From: JBGRQA01 sp041725895
GTDB lineage: Bacteria; Bacteroidota; Bacteroidia; Bacteroidales; Marinifilaceae
Assembly (NCBI GenBank): GCA_041725895.1
Contig: JBGRQA010000034.1
Span: 1-61,401, forward strand
Reading direction: 5' to 3'
DNA length: 61,401 nucleotides
The stretch's first letter is position 1, and each line of letters starts with the position of its first letter. The translations under genes and the position numbers were made by a program. The notes under the pieces were generated by a model that made no database searches, had not been told where the DNA came from, and saw only the letters and a list, made by a program, of their open reading frames with translations. Positions 51,186 to 60,856 of the stretch are shown here, piece by piece.

Positions 51186-53657
51186 CTATTGGTCTTTGCA
51201 GGGCAGAACGATTCGAATTGTAGTTCCCTCCCCAATTCTACTCTGTATTTCAATATTCCCCTCCATTTCCTTAATAATGCCGAAGGATATGGAAAGTCCC
51301 AGTCCGGTTCCCTCTCCAACCTTTTTAGTGGTATAGAACGGAAGCATAATCGTATCAGTCTTATCCTGGTCAATTCCTCCTCCATTATCTTTTACCTCCA
51401 CATAGATTTTCTTTAAGTACTGGTAGGTTCTAATCTCTATTTCTTTGGGGAAATCCTGCTTCAACTTTTTTTTCTTTTCCTCAATGGCATCTTTAGCATT
51501 GGAAAGCAAATTGAGAATAACTTGTTCAAATTTATAGGTGTTTCCAATGGGATGGTCTATTGTCCTGTTTAGGCTCAACTTTAGAAGAATACCTCTGTGC
51601 TTTAATTGTTCACTGATCATCGACGTTGCATTCGTAATGCTCTCATTGATGTTAAAAGCGATTGGGATACAGTCTTCATGATCACGGGAAAAGGTCCGTA
51701 CATGATCAATAATGTTGCGCATTCTGAAGATATTATCGAATATTTTGTTGGCTTTTTTCTCCAGGTAGGTTTTATTGTAAGTATTGCTTTTCACTGAGGC
51801 AAGAAGGTTGTCCATGCTCATCGAAATTGTGTTGAGGGGTTGATTGATTTCGTGGGCAATTCCCGTTGCCATTTCTCCGACACCCGCCATACGTTCGGTA
51901 TGAATGAGGTGCTTTTCCATCTTCTTACGCTGGGTAATATCACGAATGATTGCCATATAGGCTTTGGGATTCCCATTGGCCTCCTGTATGAGGGTGGTAC
52001 TAATTTCCCCTATAAATTGTGAACTTTTGTTGCGAATCAGTTTAAACTCCACATTTTGAATCAATCCCTCGGTGAGGGTTTTGCTAAAAGTTTTTGCTGC
52101 TTTCCGATGTAAATCAATGGGGATAAATTCAAGGTAACGTTTGCCCAACATTGTGCAGTTTTCGGCATCGAACAGTTCCACAGCCATATTGGAAACCTGG
52201 GTAATTCGTCCTTTCAAATCAGTTATAATTATACCATCCGGCGAAGCATTTAAAAGGGTTCGATACATTTCCTCCGATTCCACAAGATCCTGCTCCACAC
52301 TTTTTTGATGAGTTGCACTCCCCAGTATATTTGAGAAAACATTCAGTAAGTTTTCATCTTCATCCGACCATTTATTGGTGTTATTCCTGTTAAAAACTCC
52401 AATTCCACCCCGAAAATCCTCCCGTACAAACAAAGGGAATACAAGAATCGACCGAATATCCTCTCCATAGAGATGCTTTCCTTCCTCTTCTGAATGCAGA
52501 GAAAGCTTCGACACATCCGGAATACAAATGCGCTTGTCCTTTTGCAATGCACTTTGTAACCATTGAAAAAAGCCGGAAGTCTTCCTTTTGATCCCATCCC
52601 CCAGGGATTCTGATTTTTGCTTCTTCCATTCGTAAGTTTCACTTACTTCCGGATTGTTTCTATCCCAAAGGGTAACAAAGGCATTACTTGCTTCACAATA
52701 TTCACAGATATCTTTTAAGGATTCCTTAATAGCTGTATCGTAATCAAACAGTCCAACAAACCGAAACAGAATATTTGTGAAAATTCTTTCGAATTCCAAT
52801 CTTCGTTTTATTCCGATTTCAGCCCTTTTCCGTTCCGTTATATCCTGCACTGTTCCCACCAGTTTTACAACCTGGCCACAGGCATTTTTTACGGGATTAA
52901 TTGTACTGGAATGATATGCAAATTCACCAGATTGCTTGCGAACCGGGTGATCCAGCTTAAAGCTCTCCCCCATTTCTTCGGCCCTACGGAAATATTCCTG
53001 CAGCTCTGTGGAAGCTTCAGAAAAGTGTGAAGCCATAATCTCCTCATAGGATGGCATACCCAAATCGGGGTTCCGTTCCAAAAGTTCAAAAACCTGATCC
53101 GACCAGGAAATTTCCTGCGTGTCCAGAAAAAATTCCCAATGTCCCATCCTGCCCATTTTCTGGGCTTCATTCAATCTTTCCTCGCTCTTTTTTAAAGTTC
53201 TCTTGACCTGAAAAAGCTGCAAAGCCAACTCCTTGAATTTTAATTTGTGCTTTTCAATTTGATTTCTTTGCCTGTCCAACTCCAGAAAGACCTTTACTTT
53301 ACTAATAAGAATCTTCTTTTCAACTGGTTTTATCAAATAATCCACCGCTCCCACCTGGTATCCCCTTAGTATTTGAGATTGCTCTACCTGCATCCCTGTG
53401 AGAAATATTATAGGAAGAACCTTCTCGGCCGTATGCTTCTGAAGCATAGTAGCCAGCTCATAACCATCCATTTCGGGCATGTGTATATCCATAACGGCCA
53501 CGGCCAATTCCTTGTCTCTGGTTTTCTCCAGGGCTTCCCTGCCTGAAAGGGCCTTTATAATATTGGCACCCAAGCCCTTTAGGATAGCTTCAAGGTACTT
53601 TAGCAGAACCGAATCATCATCTACCAATAAAATATTAGGAAGGTACTCTTTTAGCAT
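51186..53657 (-). CDS. Hybrid sensor kinase REC-PAS-GAF-PAS-HisKA-HATPase
   Basis: Protein of 823 residues with no membrane segment. N-terminal receiver (about 8-125; AVAVMDIHMPEMDGYELATM, DYLIKPVEKK), a coiled coil, PAS (about 160-270), GAF (about 290-450), PAS (about 465-590), HisKA with phospho-His in GIAHEINQPLNTISMSM (about 610), and ATPase (LLSNAKDAIEEKKKKL, DNGGGIDQDK, GEGTGLGLSISFGI). The EINQPL type is that of NtrB-like partners of NtrC regulators. Its receiver may link it to another relay. It lies 47 bp upstream of the sigma-54 activator gene. Confidence 0.93.
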   Translation of the reverse strand: MLKEYLPNILLVDDDSVLLKYLEAILKGLGANIIKALSGREALEKTRDKELAVAVMDIHMPEMDGYELATMLQKHTAEKVLPIIFLTGMQVEQSQILRGYQVGAVDYLIKPVEKKILISKVKVFLELDRQRNQIEKHKLKFKELALQLFQVKRTLKKSEERLNEAQKMGRMGHWEFFLDTQEISWSDQVFELLERNPDLGMPSYEEIMASHFSEASTELQEYFRRAEEMGESFKLDHPVRKQSGEFAYHSSTINPVKNACGQVVKLVGTVQDITERKRAEIGIKRRLEFERIFTNILFRFVGLFDYDTAIKESLKDICEYCEASNAFVTLWDRNNPEVSETYEWKKQKSESLGDGIKRKTSGFFQWLQSALQKDKRICIPDVSKLSLHSEEEGKHLYGEDIRSILVFPLFVREDFRGGIGVFNRNNTNKWSDEDENLLNVFSNILGSATHQKSVEQDLVESEEMYRTLLNASPDGIIITDLKGRITQVSNMAVELFDAENCTMLGKRYLEFIPIDLHRKAAKTFSKTLTEGLIQNVEFKLIRNKSSQFIGEISTTLIQEANGNPKAYMAIIRDITQRKKMEKHLIHTERMAGVGEMATGIAHEINQPLNTISMSMDNLLASVKSNTYNKTYLEKKANKIFDNIFRMRNIIDHVRTFSRDHEDCIPIAFNINESITNATSMISEQLKHRGILLKLSLNRTIDHPIGNTYKFEQVILNLLSNAKDAIEEKKKKLKQDFPKEIEIRTYQYLKKIYVEVKDNGGGIDQDKTDTIMLPFYTTKKVGEGTGLGLSISFGIIKEMEGNIEIQSRIGEGTTIRIVLPCKDQ

Positions 53658-54916
53658 ATTTAATAAAGTTTTAATCCGTTAAGTATTGGTCTTTATTGTA
53701 GATACTGATCTATCTATTGTTAGCTAAAAACAGCGGCTTTTAGAATTCGAAATGCGAATAATCCTCTCTCTTTAATCTTACATATTAACCTCTTTAATGG
53801 CATTCTCGTCCCCTGTTTTGTAGCAATTATTGTTTTAGGAAAACAACAACAAATTCCTATTAGATGTTATAATACAAGCACTTTACAAAGCGTAATTTGA
53901 TTGCCGGAAGAACGCTTATATACAATTTACGAAAATATTCTGCTGAATCATAAATAATCTTCTAAAACTATTAACCGGAATTCGATTGAATACGGAGAGT
54001 ATCTGTAATACTATGTGATTTTGCGTTCTACCTGTTCATTCGAAAAAATTGGTTGATATTTACAGACTCTTCGTCTATCGTCCACCCTCTTGGCTACCCA
54101 AACATAAAACACCGGACTACAATGCAATAGCCCCTGTCTTGGCTCTAAAATCTGATGAATGAGACCTTAATTCACCTTACTTCCCCCCTGATTCCTCAAG
54201 ATAAATGGCAGTCAACGAAGCCAGATGTTCCGAATTCATCTGAAGGTGGATTCCTTTTCCAACCGGTTTCAAGGAGGAAACATAAAATTCAGGTTATTTG
54301 ATAGGCAAATCCTCAAAAGAATCTTAGGAAGGTCTTGCACCATGCCGGAATGGCTTTACAAACATTATTCGTGCCGTTAACACTTTCCGGCATGGCTTTG
54401 ACTCTTTCCGCCATGGCTTAGACCCTTTCCGTCGTGGCTTTGAAGCTCGGCGCTATGGCTTTGCTTCTTTCCGCTGTGGTTTTAATGTTTGACGATAGGG
54501 CTTTAATGTTTTCCAGGATGGCTTTGAATCAGGACTGCATACAGTTGTTATTCGGCGTTATTCTGTCATCTTCAGGGGTAATTTCTTCGGGATAACCTTA
54601 GATTTAATCTTCCGGGACAATGGCAAAGGAAGAACGGCACCTCCCAACGGGCTTGTAACCTTCAAAGAATACTGAGGTACACCCCCCTTAGTCAAGCTGC
54701 CAAACCAATTGGGCCAGCCTCTGCTTGTTGAAGTCAGGAAAAGTCCTCCGGCTGCTTCATTTTCCGTGCTAAAAAGACTCCTTTTGCATCCTGTACTGTT
54801 TATGCTGTATAAATGCCCTGGGGACTTTCCTGTTTGCCTGATAAATCCTAGCTTTACCCTGTTTTAAAATGAAGGTCTAACTTCAACGAATCAATTTTAT
54901 TTTAGATATATAAAGA
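53658..54916. other. 1.26-kb stretch without a recognisable gene
   Basis: The stretch lies between the divergent kinase and bioA genes and must contain both promoters. I found no start-and-motif-supported gene. It holds the 21-bp tandem repeat (54341-54529) and a 101-codon minus-strand open frame (54558-54863) with no good start and no recognised family, possibly a decayed gene. The first 500 bp are AT-rich with nothing notable. Confidence 0.6.
54341..54529. repeat. Degenerate 21-bp tandem repeat, nine units
   Basis: Nine units of exactly 21 bp, the second strongly decayed. Consensus is about CTTTCCGNCATGGCTTTGANN, for example units at 54383, 54404, 54425, 54446, 54467, 54488 and 54509. On the minus strand a frame reads seven-residue units such as FKATTER, IKALSSN, IKTTAER and VKAMPES, suggesting descent from a heptad-repeat coding region, but stops interrupt it. 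No spacers, so not a CRISPR array. Confidence 0.85.
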
Positions 54917-56203
54917 ATGGGAAGAATCAACGAGGAACTGCTTAATTTCGACAGAGATCACATCTGGCATCCCTACACCTCCATGATCGAACCACTTCCG
55001 GTTTACCCGGTTAAATCGGCCAAAGGTGTTCGTCTTCAACTTGACAGCGGGAAAGAACTTATTGACGGAATGTCGTCCTGGTGGTGTGCGGTTCACGGTT
55101 ACAACCATCCGGTAATGAATGCAGCCCTGGAAAAACAGCTGCAAAGCATGTCGCATGTAATGTTTGGGGGGATTACCCATAAGCCGGCCATTGAACTGGC
55201 CAAATTACTGGTAGATATTACCCCTGAGCCCCTGGATAAGGTGTTTTTTGCTGATTCAGGCTCTGTTTCCGTAGAGGTAGCCATGAAAATGGCAATGCAG
55301 TATTGGTTTTCCCTTGGAAAAACAAAGAAGCACAAGTTCCTGACCACACGATCCGGTTATCATGGGGATACCTTCAATGCCATGTCGGTTTGTGATCCGG
55401 TAACAGGGATGCACGAAATCTTTACCGGGGTGTTGCCCATCAATTATTTTGTGGATGCTCCTAATTGTAGCTTTCACGAGCAATGGGATCCGAGCGATTT
55501 TCTCCCTATGAAGAATCATCTGCTGAAGCATCACAAGGAACTTGCAGCGGTTATTCTTGAGCCAATTGTTCAGGGCGCCGGAGGAATGCGTTTCTACCAT
55601 CCTCAATACCTGAAAGAGCTTCGTTTGCTGTGCGATGAGCTGGATGTACTGCTGATTCTGGATGAGATTGCTACGGGCTTTGGACGTTCAGGTAAGTTAT
55701 TCGCTTGTGAGCATGCCCAAATTGTTCCCGATATCATGACGATCGGCAAAGCTTTAACAGGCGGATACATGACCTTCGCAGCAACGCTTACAACCCAAAA
55801 GGTGAGTGAAGGAATCTCTCAAGGAAAACCTGGCTGTTTTATGCACGGTCCTACGTTTATGGGCAATCCGCTAGCTTGTGCTGCGGGCATCGCTAGCATC
55901 AAATTGCTGATGGCCTCCCATTGGGAAGAACGTGTAAAACGAATTGAGGAGCAGCTTAACAAAGAACTTAACCCCTGCAGATCACTGCCCCAGGTAGCGG
56001 ATGTTAGGGTCCTGGGTGCCATTGGAGTGGTTGAAATGAAGGAACCTGTTGATATGGCAAATATCCAACGGGAATTTGTAGAGGAAGGCGTATGGATTCG
56101 TCCCTTCGGAAAATTGGTGTACATCATGCCCCCCTTCATCATCACCCCGGAGGATTTAAGCAGCCTATGTTCTGCCCTTGTAAAAGTGGTTGGAAGGCAG
56201 TAA
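54917..56203 (+). CDS. bioA: Adenosylmethionine-8-amino-7-oxononanoate aminotransferase
   Basis: Class III PLP aminotransferase of 428 residues making DAPA from KAPA, with SAM as amino donor. Motifs: HIWHPYTSMIEPLPVYPV at the start, FADSGSVSVEVAMKMAMQYW, the PLP-stacking Tyr in GYHGDTFNAMSV, the metal-like Asp in LLILDEIATGFGR, and the PLP Lys in IGKALTGGYMT. It is first of five biotin genes on the plus strand (bioA-F-G-C-D). Confidence 0.97.
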   Translation: MGRINEELLNFDRDHIWHPYTSMIEPLPVYPVKSAKGVRLQLDSGKELIDGMSSWWCAVHGYNHPVMNAALEKQLQSMSHVMFGGITHKPAIELAKLLVDITPEPLDKVFFADSGSVSVEVAMKMAMQYWFSLGKTKKHKFLTTRSGYHGDTFNAMSVCDPVTGMHEIFTGVLPINYFVDAPNCSFHEQWDPSDFLPMKNHLLKHHKELAAVILEPIVQGAGGMRFYHPQYLKELRLLCDELDVLLILDEIATGFGRSGKLFACEHAQIVPDIMTIGKALTGGYMTFAATLTTQKVSEGISQGKPGCFMHGPTFMGNPLACAAGIASIKLLMASHWEERVKRIEEQLNKELNPCRSLPQVADVRVLGAIGVVEMKEPVDMANIQREFVEEGVWIRPFGKLVYIMPPFIITPEDLSSLCSALVKVVGRQ

Positions 56204-56244
56204 TCCAGTCAAATTATTATCTTTAGATCTTAGAATATAGTAAG

Positions 56245-57387
56245 ATGGATCATAAATTAGCCAAATATCAGGAGGAATTGGAGGAACTGAGGCAAAAGGG
56301 AAACTTCCGCCAAATGGGGAATTTTTCGGACCAAAAATTCAGGGTCAACCTCTCTTCTAATGATTACCTGGGTATTGCAGCCAATCCCAACTATTTAAGT
56401 TCGTTCTATCAGGGCTTGGGGAATACTCCCGGTGCTTTTCAGTGCGGAAGTGGCTCTAGTCGTTTGCTCACAGGAAATTTTGACCTTTATGAGCAACTGG
56501 AAAAGGAGATGGCGAACCAATACGGTCAGCCTGTTCTTTTTTTCAACAGTGGCTACCATGCCAATATTGGCTTACTTCCGGCTCTTACAGGAAAAAGAGA
56601 TTTAATTCTTTCCGATAAATTGAACCATGCCAGTATTATTGATGGAATTCGCCTTTCGGATGCGGAGTTCATCAGGTACAAACATTTGGATTACGAGCAT
56701 TTGGAAAAACTCCTGATCCAAAAGAGAAATGCTTTTGAAAGGATCTTCATCGTTTCCGAATCCATATTCAGCATGGACGGAGATGAAGCGGATCTGAAGC
56801 GTTTGGTAGACCTGAAGAATCGATTCGATTGCTTCCTCTACCTTGATGAAGCGCATGCCCTTGGTGTTCGTGGCACCAAAGGTCTGGGGCTGGCCGAAGA
56901 GCAAGGCTGCATGCATGAAATTGACTTGCTTGTAGGTACCTTTGGAAAAGCTATGGCTTCCCAGGGGGCTTTTGTAGTTTGTCACGAACAAATAAAGTCC
57001 TATCTTGTGAATCGGATGCGATCGCTTATTTTCACCACTGCCCTTCCCCCGGTTATAGTAAACTGGAATCTACAGGTATTTAGAGCGGTTTTGTATATGA
57101 GTAAGGAACGGAAGTATCTAGCGGAATTGTGCGATCGACTACGCAATCAATTCATTGAAAATGACATCGAAACAGGGGGCAACAGCAACATATTGCCTGT
57201 TATGGTAGGAGACAACGAGAAATGTATTATTCTAGCGGAGCATCTTAGAAAACTGGGCTTCCTGGTTTTCCCAATCCGCCCGCCCACTGTTCCGCCCAAT
57301 AAGGCCCGCCTGAGACTTTCGGTTTGTGCCGATATGAATTGGAAGGAGTTGGAAGACCTTCCTAAAATCATAAAAGAATTAATCTAA
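56245..57387 (+). CDS. bioF: 8-amino-7-oxononanoate synthase
   Basis: Alpha-oxoamine synthase of 380 residues that condenses pimeloyl-ACP and L-alanine into KAPA. Visible: NLSSNDYLGIAANPNYL, GSGSSRLLTGN, FNSGYHANIGLLPAL, the PLP-contact LYLDEAHALGVRG and the PLP Lys in LVGTFGKAMASQGAFVV. Its stop overlaps the bioG start (TAATG). Complete length. Confidence 0.96.
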   Translation: MDHKLAKYQEELEELRQKGNFRQMGNFSDQKFRVNLSSNDYLGIAANPNYLSSFYQGLGNTPGAFQCGSGSSRLLTGNFDLYEQLEKEMANQYGQPVLFFNSGYHANIGLLPALTGKRDLILSDKLNHASIIDGIRLSDAEFIRYKHLDYEHLEKLLIQKRNAFERIFIVSESIFSMDGDEADLKRLVDLKNRFDCFLYLDEAHALGVRGTKGLGLAEEQGCMHEIDLLVGTFGKAMASQGAFVVCHEQIKSYLVNRMRSLIFTTALPPVIVNWNLQVFRAVLYMSKERKYLAELCDRLRNQFIENDIETGGNSNILPVMVGDNEKCIILAEHLRKLGFLVFPIRPPTVPPNKARLRLSVCADMNWKELEDLPKIIKELI

Positions 57388-58064
57388 TGCAAACACACTG
57401 GTTACATAAAAACAATTCCGGGAAGTGTATTCTTTTCATGAGTGGTTGGGGCTGTGATTACCATCCGTTTTCAGGATTAGAAGCAGCAGAATACGATGTA
57501 TTAATGTGTTACGACTATCGTGATCTTATGCCGCCCGTAGAATTGAAAGCACTCCACACGGAGTATTCTGAAATCCATCTTGTGAGCTGGTCCTTAGGAG
57601 TTTGGGTTAGCAACAGAATATTGCACCAATGGAAAGATTTGTTTGGTGAACGAATTGCCATCAATGGGACGTTGAAACCTATCAGCAGCAGCGAAGGAAT
57701 TCCTCCTGCCATTTTCCAGGGAACTATCGATCAACTCAACGAAAAAGGGCGTCAAAAGTTTTTCATGCGCATGTGCGGAGATCGGTCAAACTTTCAAAAC
57801 TTCCAGGAAAATACTCCCCAAAGAGCCCTTGAGGAGCAAAAAGAGGAGCTAATTCAATTGCAAAAGGCAATATTGAATCACGAGATGGATTGGAATCTTT
57901 TTGAGAAATGTTTGATCGGTACAGAGGATCGAATCTTTCCTGCAAACAACATGGAAGCCGCATGGAAAGACTACGTGATTTCCAAAAAGGAAGATTGGCC
58001 ACATTACTGCTTCAATCAATGGAAATCGTGGGATGATTTGATCTCTTATTTTCAAAAAATTTAA
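57387..58064 (+). CDS. bioG: Pimeloyl-ACP methyl ester esterase BioG (DUF452)
   Basis: Alpha/beta hydrolase of 225 residues of the BioG type: ILFMSGWGCDYHPFSGLE at the start and the nucleophile Ser in HLVSWSLGVWVSN. It frees pimeloyl-ACP from its methyl ester, the job done by BioH in E. coli. Catalytic Asp and His could not be assigned with certainty, although TEDRIFPANN and WPHYCF at the end are likely. Located between bioF and bioC as in other BioG-carrying operons. Confidence 0.9.
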   Translation: MQTHWLHKNNSGKCILFMSGWGCDYHPFSGLEAAEYDVLMCYDYRDLMPPVELKALHTEYSEIHLVSWSLGVWVSNRILHQWKDLFGERIAINGTLKPISSSEGIPPAIFQGTIDQLNEKGRQKFFMRMCGDRSNFQNFQENTPQRALEEQKEELIQLQKAILNHEMDWNLFEKCLIGTEDRIFPANNMEAAWKDYVISKKEDWPHYCFNQWKSWDDLISYFQKI

Positions 58065-58128
58065 GAAATGGTATATTAGCCGTAAGGTTGTAAAGAAATA
58101 GCTCCTTTTACATTGTAAATGGTACAAA

Positions 58129-58884
58129 ATGCAAGAAAAAATAGATAAGCTTAAAGTTAAGAAGGGATTTGGGAAAAGTGTGGCTACCTATCGAAGGAAT
58201 GCTTTTGTGCAGGAAGCTATTGCATCCCGTTTAACCAATGTTCTGGAAACATTCCTGGGCAAACAAACCGGGCGAATCCTTGAAATTGGATGCGGACCCG
58301 GAGTGATGACCGAGAAGGTGATCCAGCATTTTCAATTTGAGAAATACTTCGCCAATGATATTGTGGATCAATACGATGAAGTCATCCGTAGCATTCACCC
58401 TAAATTGGAGTTTCTCCCCGGTGATGTGGAAAAGATCGATCTTCCAAAACCTCTGGATCTGGTTGTTTCCAGTTCAACTTTCCAATGGTTTCAACATTTG
58501 GACAGCTTTCTGGATAAACTCCATGATAGTCTCCAACCTGGAGGAATATTGGCATTCAGCTCCTTTGGTCCTGAGAACTTCAGGGAGATTCGAGCCGTTG
58601 AGGGTACCGGTTTGAACTATCTTCCTTTTGGAAAGGTGGAAAGAATGCTTTCTCAAAAATTTGAAATCCTTTGGGGTGAAAAAGAGATTCTTACTCACTA
58701 CTTCGAAAACCCGCTATCCATCCTGAAGCACATGAAATTAACCGGGGTTAACAGTTTACAGGAAAAGCCATGGACCCGAAGTGACATGATGCGCTTTGAG
58801 GAGAACTACAACGACCTGTTTGGAATGGATTTGGGGGTTCCCCTCACCTATCAGCCCATCTATTTCATCGTGCGCCGAATATAA
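58129..58884 (+). CDS. bioC: Malonyl-ACP O-methyltransferase
   Basis: SAM-dependent methyltransferase of 251 residues that starts pimeloyl synthesis by capping malonyl-ACP. The SAM loop is ILEIGCGPGVMTEKVI near residue 47, and the block DLVVSSSTFQWFQHLDSFLD is the post-I motif typical of BioC. It starts 64 bp after bioG. Confidence 0.93.
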   Translation: MQEKIDKLKVKKGFGKSVATYRRNAFVQEAIASRLTNVLETFLGKQTGRILEIGCGPGVMTEKVIQHFQFEKYFANDIVDQYDEVIRSIHPKLEFLPGDVEKIDLPKPLDLVVSSSTFQWFQHLDSFLDKLHDSLQPGGILAFSSFGPENFREIRAVEGTGLNYLPFGKVERMLSQKFEILWGEKEILTHYFENPLSILKHMKLTGVNSLQEKPWTRSDMMRFEENYNDLFGMDLGVPLTYQPIYFIVRRI

Positions 58885-58910
58885 AATTACAGAATTCGAA
58901 AAATACGTCT

Positions 58911-59591
58911 ATGCCAACTTATTTTGTTACCGGGATTGATACCGATGCCGGAAAAAGCTTTGCAACAGGCCTTATGGCTAAATATTTGCAAGAGAGAGGA
59001 GAAAACATTACCACTCAAAAATTTGCTCAAACGGGCTGCCAGGGCATCTCAGAGGACATTCTTGCCCATCGTGAAATTATGGGTATCGAGCCTACTAAAT
59101 GGGATTGCGAAGGTACAACTTGTCCCTATGTCTTCAATTATCCAGCCTCCCCTCATTTGGCAGCGAGTCTGGAAAACCAACGCATTGAGGTGCAACGAAT
59201 CACCGAGTCCACCAATGTTTTGGAAGAGAATTTCGACTACCTGTTAATCGAAGGTGTAGGCGGAATCTATGTCCCTATTAATGATGACATCACTTTGCTG
59301 GATTACGTGGAAAAGATGAAATACCCACTGATTCTGGTAACTTCCTCCAAATTGGGTAGCATTAACCATACCTTACTCACTCTGGAGATAGCCTACAAAC
59401 GGAAGCTACCAATTCAGGGAGTCATCTACAACCACTATCCCAACGATAGTGAAATTATTTTGAAAGATTCCATTAAAGTGTTCCGAAGATTTCTTGATCA
59501 ATTCGGATATGATTGTCCGATTATTGAAATTCCAAAATTTGAAAAAGGCGAGGCTCCTAATGTAGACTTTGGACTCTTTTTTACAAACTAA
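58911..59591 (+). CDS. bioD: Dethiobiotin synthetase
   Basis: ATP-dependent carboxylase of 226 residues making dethiobiotin from DAPA. P-loop VTGIDTDAGKSFATGLMAKY, KFAQTGCQ, and the Mg/ATP block LLIEGVGGIYVPIND; TSSKLGSINHTLLTLE follows. It is last in the operon and is followed by a strong terminator. The bioB gene is not in this window. Confidence 0.96.
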   Translation: MPTYFVTGIDTDAGKSFATGLMAKYLQERGENITTQKFAQTGCQGISEDILAHREIMGIEPTKWDCEGTTCPYVFNYPASPHLAASLENQRIEVQRITESTNVLEENFDYLLIEGVGGIYVPINDDITLLDYVEKMKYPLILVTSSKLGSINHTLLTLEIAYKRKLPIQGVIYNHYPNDSEIILKDSIKVFRRFLDQFGYDCPIIEIPKFEKGEAPNVDFGLFFTN

Positions 59592-59613
59592 TTTTTTAGT
59601 TATAGATTTTTAC

Positions 59614-59641
59614 AAAGCCGTCCAATTGGGCGGCTTTTTTT
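59614..59641 (+). terminator. Terminator of the biotin operon
   Basis: Stem AAAGCCG-CC/GG-CGGCTTT with one mismatch pair and an AATT loop, followed by seven T, 22 bp after bioD. Confidence 0.9.
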
Positions 59642-60040
59642 ATCTCGCTCTGAACAACATATTCCCTCCTACGGCACAGGTTTATACTTTTCATAAAATT
59701 CTCAGGCTATAAAAACCAAACATTTCACCGCCTGAAGCCCTGATCTCCCTTACATTAACATCATCCGTATCATCTTAAAATATTTTATAATCTGTAGGAA
59801 AGCTATGGATTTTGGCCGTTTTTCACCGAATTTTTCCCATACAGGATATAAGCATCCCTTTGTTTTGAAAATTTCCTGTTTTGATTTGCTAATACGGATG
59901 ATATTGTCTTTTTTTGCATTGCTTTATTTAAAAACGATCCAAATTACTTAACTTCATAAAGGAATTAGCAATCCTATTTTCCGGAATCACGAATAGAACT
60001 TCTCATTTCGGTTATAAGAGGAAGTGATCTAAAAAAACGA
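59642..60040. other. AT-rich intergenic region with an 11-bp inverted repeat
   Basis: No gene is seen. ATCATCCGTAT (59760-59770) and ATACGGATGAT (59892-59902) form a perfect 11-bp inverted repeat 121 bp apart. This may be chance, an operator pair for the downstream reductase gene or the scar of a small element. Confidence 0.45.
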
Positions 60041-60694
60041 ATGCAAAACATGAAACAACATAAAATACTTGATGTACGAAATTTAACCCCATCTACCTAC
60101 GTAATACAAATGGAAAAGAATGGTTTCGAGTTCAAAACCGGACAGTACATTACCCTGGGACGAACCGGAAGCATCGACCGCCGGGAGTATTCCATTTACA
60201 GTTCCGAAAAAGATAAGTATCTTGAGGTTCTGATTAAAGAAGTGGATGAAGGCCTAGTTTCCAAACAATTGAAGAAATGCAAAACGGGGGATGCTCTTGA
60301 TATTGACGGCCCTTTCGGACACTTTTCCTTGAAGGAGGAGGAGATTTCCAAAAGAAAATTTCTTTTCATTGCCACAGGAACGGGGATATCCCCTATTCAT
60401 AGCTTCATCAAAACATATCCGGAACTGGACTATACTCTTCTGCATGGAGTAAGAGAGGGATCTGATGCCTGCGAGCGTGAATGTTATGAGGATGATCGTT
60501 ATATTCTATGTACCTCACGTGACAAGACGGGCGATTTTCATGGGCGGGTAACCGATTACCTGCTTAAATACCCAGTTGATCCCGATACGGTTTGCTACCT
60601 GTGTGGTAATTGTTACATGATCTACGAGGTATATGATATTTTGGAAAAGCAGGGCATTTCGCTAGGACCAGTCCACACCGAGGTTTATTTCTAA
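60041..60694 (+). CDS. Ferredoxin/flavodoxin-NADP reductase-like FAD protein
   Basis: Protein of 217 residues with the ferredoxin-reductase fold. FAD site: RREYSIYSSEKDKYLEVLIK near residue 48; NAD(P) site: LFIATGTGISPIHSFIKT near 105; YLCGNCYMIYEVYDIL and an aromatic end EVYF complete it. The Met at codon 4 is an alternative start. It transfers electrons between NADPH and a small carrier. No partner gene is adjacent. Confidence 0.88.
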   Translation: MQNMKQHKILDVRNLTPSTYVIQMEKNGFEFKTGQYITLGRTGSIDRREYSIYSSEKDKYLEVLIKEVDEGLVSKQLKKCKTGDALDIDGPFGHFSLKEEEISKRKFLFIATGTGISPIHSFIKTYPELDYTLLHGVREGSDACERECYEDDRYILCTSRDKTGDFHGRVTDYLLKYPVDPDTVCYLCGNCYMIYEVYDILEKQGISLGPVHTEVYF

Positions 60695-60856
60695 GAAGTT
60701 ATGGTAGATTCTAAAATACCATAAGGCTTCCTCCGCTTGCCGAATGATTCAAACTGATGGGGAGAGTTCGTCCAACAATTGAGAAAAAATCACATCAGTA
60801 TCCGATTTCTCTGTTGAAGGAGAATTGGTCAATACAAACAAAAGGAGATTGTACAG

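Noticed and set aside
54341..54529. CRISPR array
   Set aside because: The units are directly joined with a 21-bp period and carry no unique spacers; no cas gene is near.
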